In this document: in pieces, positions 1-5,279 of the stretch
Numbering within the stretch: the stretch's first letter is position 1
How the letters are laid out: the number at the start of each line of letters is the position of its first letter
Translations under genes and position numbers: made by a program
DNA from: HGM12587 sp945786935
GTDB lineage: Bacteria; Bacillota; Clostridia; Lachnospirales; Lachnospiraceae
NCBI GenBank assembly: GCA_945786935.1
Contig: CALZFY010000107.1
Location: 1 to 5,279 of the forward strand
Reading direction: 5' to 3'
DNA length: 5,279 nt
Notes under the pieces: model-generated
Databases searched by the model: none
What the model saw: only the letters and a program-made list of their open reading frames with translations
Told to the model about the DNA's origin: nothing

Positions 1-265
1 CCGTCTCGATAAATTTCAGTTCCTGTGCCAGATAATGATCCAGATCTGATACAAATTTCAAGAATTCATTCTGCTCAATCCAAAGGTTAATAGTGGGGCT
101 TAAAAATGGATGATTGTATCTGTGGTAAATAATCCCCGCCGCACAGTTGCATGATAAAATGGTAAAATCTCTGTTTTTCAGTTCTTTTCGCATTTTTCCT
201 GCGTATAAAAGAGTTGCAATGGGCTCTCTTACATGTGCCCAGAACTTATCCCGATCAAAAGCCAT
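1..265 (-). CDS. DUF1919-family protein, N-terminal part (truncated by window edge)
   Basis: Only the first 88 codons are visible; the frame is still open at the window edge. The protein begins MAFDRDKFWAHVREPI. Residues 34-80 resemble DUF1919: an FTILSCNCAAGIIYH stretch at 34-48, HPFLSPTINLWIE at 52-64, and FLKFVSDLDHYL at 68-79. Family members usually have this pattern of a short strand, an N-C/W-x-G-G-I-Y-like turn, a 'SPT-N-L' segment and a 'FLKF--DL-YYL' helix. From memory they are about 200 residues long, so well under half is seen. The family has no settled biochemical function but is found mostly in capsule and exopolysaccharide gene clusters. The ATG overlaps the end of the nucleotidyltransferase gene by 11 bases in another frame, and AAAGGA lies 11 bases upstream, a rather long spacing. 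This suggests translational coupling. The family call is by eye; the polysaccharide role is inferred. Confidence 0.72.
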   Translation of the reverse strand, partial: MAFDRDKFWAHVREPIATLLYAGKMRKELKNRDFTILSCNCAAGIIYHRYNHPFLSPTINLWIEQNEFLKFVSDLDHYLAQELKFIET

Positions 266-977
266 GTTTATGTTTTTCCTTTACAAAATCTACGATTTTT
301 TCATAATCTTCAATATAATCGATTTCTGACCAGAAATACGGTGCTGCATCGATGGTATGGATATCAATGTCGTAGCATCTTGAATAAAGAATGGTCTCCC
401 ACCAGGTGGAATACTGCTCGGTAGCTACCATTTCTTCCATGACGCGTTTAAACTCTGCCACATATTCCCTGCTGATTTTTGCTGCACCCACATATTCACA
501 GGTACGCTCCTCCACAGGCATTTCCTTACCGTATTTACGAACCAGTCCTGTCTCATCACAATGGAAGAAATAATCGCCCTCTAAAATCTTGCGATAATCT
601 GCCAGCATGCTGATGGTTTCTTTGCATTCCAGCATCTTATCTAAGATTTCCGGCTCCAGATAGACATCCGCATTCATAAAAATATAGTCGTCGTCTTCTG
701 TGATTGCTTCTCTTGCAAACCAAAGGGATGCGATACTGTTGGTTACCCGATAAAACGGGTTAAAATAAAAGGTTACGTTAAGGCCTTTCAGCACTTCATG
801 AAACATTTCCTGCTGATAGCCCAGCACAATGCTTACTTCGATTCCTTTTCTTTGCAGCATTTCCACGGTATAACAAAGCAGCGGCATGCCATCTCCAATA
901 TCCAGTAAACTCTTGGGTTTATTCACTTCTCTGCTGATGCGGCTTCCTACGCCTCCTGCCAAGATAATTGCTTTCAT
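255..977 (-). CDS. LicC-like NTP transferase (phosphocholine cytidylyltransferase-type nucleotidyltransferase)
   Basis: A complete 240-residue enzyme of the nucleotide-diphospho-sugar / LicC-type nucleotidyltransferase superfamily. Such enzymes join an NTP to a phosphorylated small molecule or sugar 1-phosphate, releasing pyrophosphate in the cytoplasm. The N-terminal nucleotide-binding signature is MKAIILAGGVGSRI (1-14), followed by NKPKSLLDI (19-27), where a lysine usually contacts phosphate. NPFYRVTNSIASLWFA (73-88) is typical of LicC-like proteins. NADV (102-105) supplies the likely metal-binding D104, EYVGAAKIS (161-169) is the usual acceptor-side strand, and WSEIDYIEDYEKI (216-228) supplies the second metal aspartate, D220. 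The length fits the family. A strong AAGGAG sits 7 bases before the ATG, in the 18-base gap after the CotH gene. The substrate is unknown: phosphocholine, phosphoethanolamine, 2-aminoethylphosphonate or a sugar phosphate are all possible. The HisC-like enzyme in the same operon makes an amine-bearing substrate attractive, but this is inference. Confidence 0.88.
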   Translation of the reverse strand: MKAIILAGGVGSRISREVNKPKSLLDIGDGMPLLCYTVEMLQRKGIEVSIVLGYQQEMFHEVLKGLNVTFYFNPFYRVTNSIASLWFAREAITEDDDYIFMNADVYLEPEILDKMLECKETISMLADYRKILEGDYFFHCDETGLVRKYGKEMPVEERTCEYVGAAKISREYVAEFKRVMEEMVATEQYSTWWETILYSRCYDIDIHTIDAAPYFWSEIDYIEDYEKIVDFVKEKHKHGF

Positions 978-984
978 TGATACT

Positions 985-990
985 CTCCTT
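985..990 (-). promoter_or_regulatory. Ribosome binding site of the nucleotidyltransferase gene
   Basis: AAGGAG on the minus strand, 7 bases before the ATG at 977 and just after the CotH stop codon (998-996). It is the strongest Shine-Dalgarno match among the six genes alongside that of the aminotransferase. It fixes this start and suggests that the gene can be translated independently of the long CotH frame upstream. Confidence 0.75.
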
Positions 991-995
991 TTGAG

Positions 996-3257
996 TTAGT
1001 TTCCTGTCTTTTCAAAAACTGCTTCCAGAGTGATTCCTCCAACTAAAACCTCTGCCTCAATTGTATCACTACCGGAGGTCACACTTCCACTCCAACCGGC
1101 AAATTTATAGCCTTCTTCCGGTATGGCAGTGACTGTTATGGGATAATCCGTGTAATATCTTCCTGTCCAACTGCCCTTAGATAGGTCAGGGATTGCTGTA
1201 TTTAAACGGATGGTTCCTCCGTTAGAGTCATTGATTTTTAATGTCACATTTTCCAGTGTACCGGTAAGACCAAATTCCTCCGCCATATATGGAACGATAT
1301 AGTCAAAGCGATGTTCAAAAAAACTGCCGTAAATATCCGGTGAACTATCCCATTCTTCAAAAACCTTTGCAACATTTTCCATGGAAAAATTCACATTTGC
1401 CATATCCAGAAAAGTCAACACAAACTGTTTTTGAAATTTTTCATTGTTTTTTACAGAGGAATAAATCGACTGTTCATCAATTGCCACACCTGTAAACTGC
1501 ATTGTCTCTATAAAGGAATTTACTGCTGCCTTTTCACTTGCTTCATAATAGCTCCAGTCCATCCATTCCACACAGTCTGTATCATACATCATCCAGCGCC
1601 AACGAGTATCACCCGCATCACTTCCATCATCCATCATGGTTCTCCAACAGAGATAATTCTTAGTCTCAGACATGTCCATATTGCATAGGTATACATTAGC
1701 ACAAATATAATCTATATAGCTTTGCATGTCTGCCATTTCTTCTAATACGCTATAGTTTTCCTCAACCGACAGATCAGTATTTGCAATATAAGCCAACAGT
1801 TCACCATAGATCTCATAACCATTTTCAGGACCTTCGCTGATTTCCTGATTTTTAATCAGAATCACATTATCCGGGCTCACACCATAGACTTCATTCAGGT
1901 AATCCTTATTATATTTTTCCAGTGCATAGGCTTCATACCAGTATTCTCCATTTAGAAAAACTACAGTAGGAATCGCATCCTGTACTGCTACGTCCCGATC
2001 CTTTACAAGCTCCGGCAATGCCACATTAGAAATAGAACTGTTGAACGAAAATGCATGGGATTTCTTACTATCAAAAGTTAATCCTTCAAAATATCTGCTG
2101 CCACAATATTCTACTCTGGAAAATATACTCATACGTTTTCTCGGATTTAATCTGGTACTTGCCCCCTGAGTTCTGATTCCTACTCCCTGGTTTAAAATTT
2201 CTTTGCCCGACACCACAATTTCCATATTACCTGGAATTTCCCAACGTCTGCCCTCTCGCAAAAAATTTACTTCTATTGTTTCATCCAATGTACCATCTAA
2301 ATAAGCTTCATCATAGGATACTCCTGTAGCAAATATTCCATAATCTCCAAATAAATCTTCATAATCGGCAACCAGCGAGACTATATTTTTATTCTTATAT
2401 TCATTTTCATTCACAAAATAAGTTCTGGTTACCACCTCACTGGCACACTCATTCTCATCCATGCTCACTGCACGTACGATCACTGCCTTGTCTACCGGAT
2501 ACATCTCGGGCATATATTTTTCCCAGTCAAGGACTACCTTCTGAGCTGAATTACATACATTTGGATGATCGCTGATATTTTCTATCAAAATAGGTTTTAT
2601 ATAAATATCAGAATCCTTTGTAGGCTCACTACCATCTAATGTATAATAAATCGTTTGCCCTTTTTCTGCCTCAATCGATAATTCAAATTCATCCTCATAA
2701 AACCCACTATCATGAGAAAACACCGGTGCCTTCAGACTTCTGGTTGGAAGAATTTTTGCAGAGTTGTTACTGCAATCCGTCGTTTCTTCCTTCACAGCCC
2801 AATCCGCTGCTCCATCAGTGACTCTGGCATAAACAGTCCCAAACTCCTGCTTTGGAACATAAACCTTATCTACCAAAGTTCCTCCTTCATCTGATAAATA
2901 TATTCTTTCTCCTGTGGGATTGAGCTTAAAACTCAAGGAATCCCCTTTTCCGTCCTTTTCATTGGCATACAACAAAACAAAGCCTTTGGCACCAATTTTC
3001 ACATCATATAACTGACTCTTTTTTAAGTTTGTGGGATCATCTGACACATACCAGCCATTCAGTGAAATATCCTGCTCTGAGGCATTGTATAGTTCAATAT
3101 AGCTGCTGCCATAGTATCCGCTTCTTTTGGCAGATGCATCCCAACATCGAACTTCGTTGATATAAATATTCTGTTCTATAACATATCCTTTGTCGACTAT
3201 CAGAACTCCGATGACTCCCAGCAGTGACAAAGAGAGCATGAGCAGTTTTTTTTTCAT
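996..3257 (-). CDS. Exported CotH-kinase protein with lamin-tail, chitobiase-like and InlB-type repeat domains
   Basis: A 753-residue exported protein. MKKK followed by a hydrophobic stretch (5-21) is a signal peptide or N-terminal membrane anchor; there is no lipobox and no clear A-x-A cleavage site. Residues about 31-160 form a lamin-tail domain (YINEVRCWD, then YIELYNASEQDISLNGWYVSDD). Residues about 175-282 resemble the chitobiase/hexosaminidase C-terminal-like module (IYYTLDGSEPT at 203-213). Residues about 290-665 are a CotH-kinase domain: GVGIRTQGAST (358-368), VVFLNGEYWYEAYALEKYN (432-450), KNYLCW (533-538) and RWRWMMYDTD (552-561), with D559 and D561 as probable metal-binding acidic residues. 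Residues about 670-750 form an InlB-type repeat (EEGYKFAGWSG). No LPXTG sorting signal or second transmembrane segment is seen, so any retention would depend on the N-terminus or wall binding. CotH proteins of Bacillus spores are atypical protein kinases; the target here is unknown. The ribosome binding site is weak, and a run of nine A follows the ATG. Hand counts suggest parts of this gene are more AT-rich than its neighbours. Confidence 0.88.
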   Translation of the reverse strand: MKKKLLMLSLSLLGVIGVLIVDKGYVIEQNIYINEVRCWDASAKRSGYYGSSYIELYNASEQDISLNGWYVSDDPTNLKKSQLYDVKIGAKGFVLLYANEKDGKGDSLSFKLNPTGERIYLSDEGGTLVDKVYVPKQEFGTVYARVTDGAADWAVKEETTDCSNNSAKILPTRSLKAPVFSHDSGFYEDEFELSIEAEKGQTIYYTLDGSEPTKDSDIYIKPILIENISDHPNVCNSAQKVVLDWEKYMPEMYPVDKAVIVRAVSMDENECASEVVTRTYFVNENEYKNKNIVSLVADYEDLFGDYGIFATGVSYDEAYLDGTLDETIEVNFLREGRRWEIPGNMEIVVSGKEILNQGVGIRTQGASTRLNPRKRMSIFSRVEYCGSRYFEGLTFDSKKSHAFSFNSSISNVALPELVKDRDVAVQDAIPTVVFLNGEYWYEAYALEKYNKDYLNEVYGVSPDNVILIKNQEISEGPENGYEIYGELLAYIANTDLSVEENYSVLEEMADMQSYIDYICANVYLCNMDMSETKNYLCWRTMMDDGSDAGDTRWRWMMYDTDCVEWMDWSYYEASEKAAVNSFIETMQFTGVAIDEQSIYSSVKNNEKFQKQFVLTFLDMANVNFSMENVAKVFEEWDSSPDIYGSFFEHRFDYIVPYMAEEFGLTGTLENVTLKINDSNGGTIRLNTAIPDLSKGSWTGRYYTDYPITVTAIPEEGYKFAGWSGSVTSGSDTIEAEVLVGGITLEAVFEKTGN

Positions 3258-3265
3258 AAGTAACT

Positions 3266-4321
3266 TTATTCCTTATCTACTTCCAAAAATGCATCCAGAA
3301 AACATTTCATCGCCTTTTTAGATCCTGTGGAAATTCTCACGTAATCTTTCAAAAACGCATTTCCAAAGGTCTTGATCAGAATTTTCTTCTCCCGCAATGC
3401 ATCTGATACTTCCTTAGGGGTTCTCTTTGGTTTGATAAAAATAAAGTTCCCGTGGGAAGGAGTTGTCTCATAGCCTCGTTTTCCAAGTTCTTTTAGAAGC
3501 CATGCCTTTCCTTCTGCTTCTATGTTCATCAAGTCCTCAATGAGTTCTGTATGCTGCATCAGGTGTTCTCCAAACTTTAATGCTATCGCATTGACTTCAA
3601 AGCTTGGCATGGATTTTCTGGCATATCCAATGAGTTTTTCATCCGCAATCATCATTCCCATTCTCACTGCTGCCAGAGAAAACAGCTTGGAGAAGGTACG
3701 AAATACCACCACATTGTCATATTCCCTGATAAATGGCAAAAATGTATGCCTGTAAAAGTAATGATACGCCTCGTCCACAATAACGATGGCACCTACTTTT
3801 CTTGCTTTTTCGATAATTTTTCTTGCTTCCTCTTCGGTATAAACTGTACCGATCGGATTGTTAGGGTTTAATAAAACAACGATATCCGTTGTTTCATCAA
3901 TGGCTTCCACAATTTTTTCGGCATCCATGGTAAGATCCGGTTCATAGGATACCGGTACATGCTTTAAGCCCAGCATAGAGCAGTTTACCCAGTACATTTC
4001 AAAGGAAGGTGCTACGGTAACCACACTGCTGCCTTTCTCTGCAAATACTTCCATGGCAAAGCGGATGGCCATATCAGAGCCATTGGTCACTGCTACATTT
4101 TCCGGATTTACTCCGATATAATCTGCATACATTTTGCGGAATTTATCATGCTCCGGATAGGTTGCTAAAAATTCCGGTGTGATTTCTTTTAACACCTCAT
4201 CCACAAACCACTGTGGCAGTCCTTCCGGATTTTCATTCATATCATATCTTGCATAATCATATCTTCCCTGCTCCGGGAAAATACGCACACAGTTTTTAAT
4301 ATCCTCATTTACGTAGTACAT
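3266..4321 (-). CDS. HisC/CobD-like PLP-dependent aminotransferase or decarboxylase (fold type I, class I/II)
   Basis: A complete 351-residue PLP enzyme, the usual length for histidinol-phosphate aminotransferase (HisC) and threonine-phosphate decarboxylase (CobD) relatives. DMNENPEGLP (27-36) is the N-terminal substrate-side motif of this group. TNGSDMAI (79-86) binds cofactor phosphate, NPNNPIGT (152-159) carries the asparagine contacting the PLP oxygen (N155), and IVDEAYHYF (181-189) supplies D183 for the pyridine nitrogen and Y186. TFSKLFSLAAVRMG (209-222) contains the Schiff-base lysine K212 and R220. YVRISTG (327-333) holds R329, the carboxylate-binding arginine. All key residues are present, so it should be active. 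No histidine-biosynthesis gene is adjacent; instead it sits 3 bases after a GNAT and one gene from a nucleotidyltransferase. Transamination or decarboxylation of a phosphorylated substrate for a surface polymer is plausible. The sequence alone does not separate aminotransferase from decarboxylase, so hisC is not assigned. Confidence 0.88.
   Translation of the reverse strand: MYYVNEDIKNCVRIFPEQGRYDYARYDMNENPEGLPQWFVDEVLKEITPEFLATYPEHDKFRKMYADYIGVNPENVAVTNGSDMAIRFAMEVFAEKGSSVVTVAPSFEMYWVNCSMLGLKHVPVSYEPDLTMDAEKIVEAIDETTDIVVLLNPNNPIGTVYTEEEARKIIEKARKVGAIVIVDEAYHYFYRHTFLPFIREYDNVVVFRTFSKLFSLAAVRMGMMIADEKLIGYARKSMPSFEVNAIALKFGEHLMQHTELIEDLMNIEAEGKAWLLKELGKRGYETTPSHGNFIFIKPKRTPKEVSDALREKKILIKTFGNAFLKDYVRISTGSKKAMKCFLDAFLEVDKE
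3269..3274 (-). promoter_or_regulatory. Weak, distant ribosome binding site of the CotH gene
   Basis: AAGGAA is the best Shine-Dalgarno match before the CotH ATG at 3257. It lies inside the last two sense codons of the aminotransferase gene and 11 bases from the start, which is longer than ideal. Initiation may therefore depend partly on ribosomes finishing the upstream gene, which would lower the level of this large exported protein relative to its neighbours. Confidence 0.4.
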
Positions 4322-4324
4322 AGG

Positions 4325-5116
4325 CTACTCCTTTCTCAGGACCAGCTTTGCCCAACCGGTTCCCTCTTCAAATCCGATTTTTTTATAAAATCCTTCCGCC
4401 TGTTTTGTGTAGTAAAACAGACAGGGTTTCTTTCCTTCTGATAACAAATCATGGCAAAGCTTTCGAATCGCTAAGGTTCCAATCCCTTTACCTCTATAGT
4501 CCTCTCGCGTAATAACACCGCTGATCACTGCCAGGTTATCTAGCTCCGCATAGGTAGCTGCATGATGAATGATTTCTCCATCTTTTTTCAGGACATAATT
4601 TCGTCCCATACCTTCACTCAAACGGGTCAAAAGCTGTTCTTTCAACTTCTCCGGCTCATAATGACCGCCAACTCCTTCATCGGAACAGATGAGCTTTGAA
4701 ATTTCCTCATATTCCTCCAATTTTGCAGGTCGCACTTCCTTAGAAATCTCGCACTCCGGCATAGAAAGCATCTCTGTCACATAGCCCTGTTCCATCTCGT
4801 AGGAATCTTGTAGCAAAGGGTAAAGTTTTTTGATGACATCCACAGTAGAGCTTACGATATGGGAATTGAGTGTTTTGATCAGCTTTACAGTTTCATCCGC
4901 ATCCATTTTCTCATTCGCATCAAATAACTGCAGACCATCATAATATTTCAAAGCCGTACATTTAATACCATCAGATTCATCAAAATACACTGTCAGATTT
5001 GGATTGTCGATTCCATATTTCTGTAAATCAATATAGCTGTACAGACAGTTCTTTAAATCCTGTTCAAAGTACACCAAAAGCTTACTCACATCGTATTTCT
5101 GTGCAATTCTATACAT
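4325..5116 (-). CDS. GNAT-family N-acetyltransferase with an unassigned N-terminal region
   Basis: A complete 263-residue protein. The C-terminal part (about 127-261) is a GNAT acyltransferase domain, which moves an acetyl or other acyl group from acyl-CoA to an amine. The acetyl-CoA pyrophosphate loop is YRGKGIG (207-213), matching R/Q-x-x-G-x-G/A, preceded by the strand LAVISGVIT (195-203) and followed by helix TLAIRKLCHDLL. FYKKIGFE (243-250) is the usual C-terminal GNAT motif. The first 120 residues are not recognisable as a separate family. They have alternating strand- and helix-like segments and may be a degenerate GNAT half or a substrate-recognition domain; two-domain GNATs of this size are common in Firmicutes. 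The ATG overlaps the end of the upstream membrane-protein gene by 8 bases and has AGGGA 6 bases upstream. Its stop codon is 3 bases before the aminotransferase start. The acceptor is unknown; an amino sugar or amine made by the operon is possible. Confidence 0.85.
   Translation of the reverse strand: MYRIAQKYDVSKLLVYFEQDLKNCLYSYIDLQKYGIDNPNLTVYFDESDGIKCTALKYYDGLQLFDANEKMDADETVKLIKTLNSHIVSSTVDVIKKLYPLLQDSYEMEQGYVTEMLSMPECEISKEVRPAKLEEYEEISKLICSDEGVGGHYEPEKLKEQLLTRLSEGMGRNYVLKKDGEIIHHAATYAELDNLAVISGVITREDYRGKGIGTLAIRKLCHDLLSEGKKPCLFYYTKQAEGFYKKIGFEEGTGWAKLVLRKE
4328..4333 (-). promoter_or_regulatory. Ribosome binding site of the HisC-like gene, embedded in the GNAT gene
   Basis: AAGGAG on the minus strand forms the last two sense codons (Lys-Glu) of the GNAT gene, directly before its TAG stop and 6 bases before the ATG at 4321. 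Its match and spacing are near ideal, which fixes the aminotransferase start and indicates tightly coupled translation of the two genes. Confidence 0.78.
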
Positions 5117-5279
5117 GTTCTATCCCTGTTTTCTTACTATTTGTCCCATTGTTAGCAATCTGTTTCATCAGCGCAATCAATAAAACATAGAAAATGATAT
5201 ATCGATTGGATTCCGTTCCACCCGGTTCCATCATCAGGTATCCTACAATTGCAGATACCATTGGAATCAGCATGTATTT
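5109..5279 (-). CDS. C-terminal end of an integral membrane protein (truncated by window edge)
   Basis: An open frame enters from the right edge and runs 56 codons to a TAG at 5111-5109. The visible end has two hydrophobic segments, roughly residues 3-17 (MLIPMVSAIVGYLMM) and 27-40 (RYIIFYVLLIALMK). They are separated by a short polar loop, EPGGTESN, and followed by a polar tail rich in Lys, Asn and Thr. This is what the last two membrane helices and cytoplasmic tail of a polytopic membrane protein look like. The 8-base overlap with the GNAT start supports it as a real gene of the same operon. The family cannot be identified from this fragment. In this context a polysaccharide polymerase, flippase or CDP-alcohol phosphatidyltransferase would each make sense, but none is shown by a motif. 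Confidence 0.65.
   Translation of the reverse strand, partial: KYMLIPMVSAIVGYLMMEPGGTESNRYIIFYVLLIALMKQIANNGTNSKKTGIEHV
5123..5127 (-). promoter_or_regulatory. Ribosome binding site of the GNAT gene
   Basis: AGGGA on the minus strand lies 6 bases before the ATG at 5116, within the last codons of the upstream membrane-protein gene. The match is moderate but the spacing is good, and it supports the start that produces the 8-base overlap. Confidence 0.5.

Noticed and set aside
147..573. Plus-strand open frames opposite the DUF1919 and nucleotidyltransferase genes
   Set aside because: They are short, overlap one another in different frames, resemble no family, and lie antisense to a gene with intact catalytic motifs.
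978..995. A promoter or terminator in the gap between the CotH and nucleotidyltransferase genes
   Set aside because: The gap is only 18 bases and is occupied by a strong ribosome binding site; no hairpin fits in it.
1289..1688. Plus-strand open frames inside the CotH gene
   Set aside because: They are antisense to a long, domain-bearing gene, encode Cys/His/Ile-rich low-complexity peptides without recognisable motifs, and have no good ribosome binding site.
2639..2894. Two overlapping plus-strand frames opposite the chitobiase-like module
   Set aside because: Their peptide composition looks like an antisense translation, and the opposite strand carries a clear domain.
3246..3254. Run of nine T on the plus strand as a possible intrinsic terminator
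   Set aside because: No GC-rich hairpin was seen beside it and no plus-strand gene precedes it; it is the complement of the Lys codons of the CotH signal sequence.
3522..3755. Plus-strand frame inside the aminotransferase gene
   Set aside because: It is antisense to the PLP-lysine region; its sequence reflects the complementary strand and shows no motif of its own.
3266..4321. Assigning hisC to the PLP enzyme
   Set aside because: The family fits, but there are no histidine genes nearby and the residues visible do not separate HisC from CobD-like or other relatives.
4999..5190. Plus-strand frame spanning the GNAT start and the membrane-protein end
   Set aside because: It covers two minus-strand genes that overlap in a typical operon manner; its hydrophobic end mirrors the membrane segment of the real gene.

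Overview
The window looks like part of a Firmicutes genome, most likely Clostridia and perhaps a Lachnospiraceae-type gut anaerobe. The grounds are moderate to low GC (hand counts of a few 60-base lines give about 28-52%), clear AGGAG-type ribosome binding sites, and a secreted protein combining lamin-tail, chitobiase-like, CotH-kinase and InlB-repeat modules. The taxonomic call is an inference, because no marker gene is present.

All six coding regions lie on the minus strand and are packed almost without gaps. In transcription order (right to left) they are: the C-terminal end of a membrane protein (5279-5109, cut by the window edge); a two-part GNAT acetyltransferase (5116-4325); a HisC/CobD-like PLP-dependent enzyme (4321-3266); a large exported CotH-kinase protein (3257-996); a LicC-like nucleotidyltransferase (977-255); and the N-terminal end of a DUF1919-family protein (265-1, cut by the edge). 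Junctions run from 8- and 11-base overlaps to gaps of 3, 8 and 18 bases. There is no room for a promoter or terminator between the genes, so they probably form one operon whose promoter and terminator both lie outside the window. No RNA genes, mobile elements, CRISPR arrays or long repeats were seen, and no stretch over 300 bases lacks a gene.

The gene mix suggests surface-polymer biosynthesis or modification. The nucleotidyltransferase would activate a small phosphorylated group or sugar phosphate. The HisC/CobD-like enzyme could make an amine or amino-alcohol phosphate, and the GNAT could acylate an amine. DUF1919 proteins are known mainly from exopolysaccharide and capsule loci, and the CotH protein would act outside the membrane. 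This combined role is inferred from neighbours and family membership; no substrate can be read from the sequence. The most unusual feature is a putative extracytoplasmic protein kinase embedded in what is otherwise a cytoplasmic precursor-synthesis operon.
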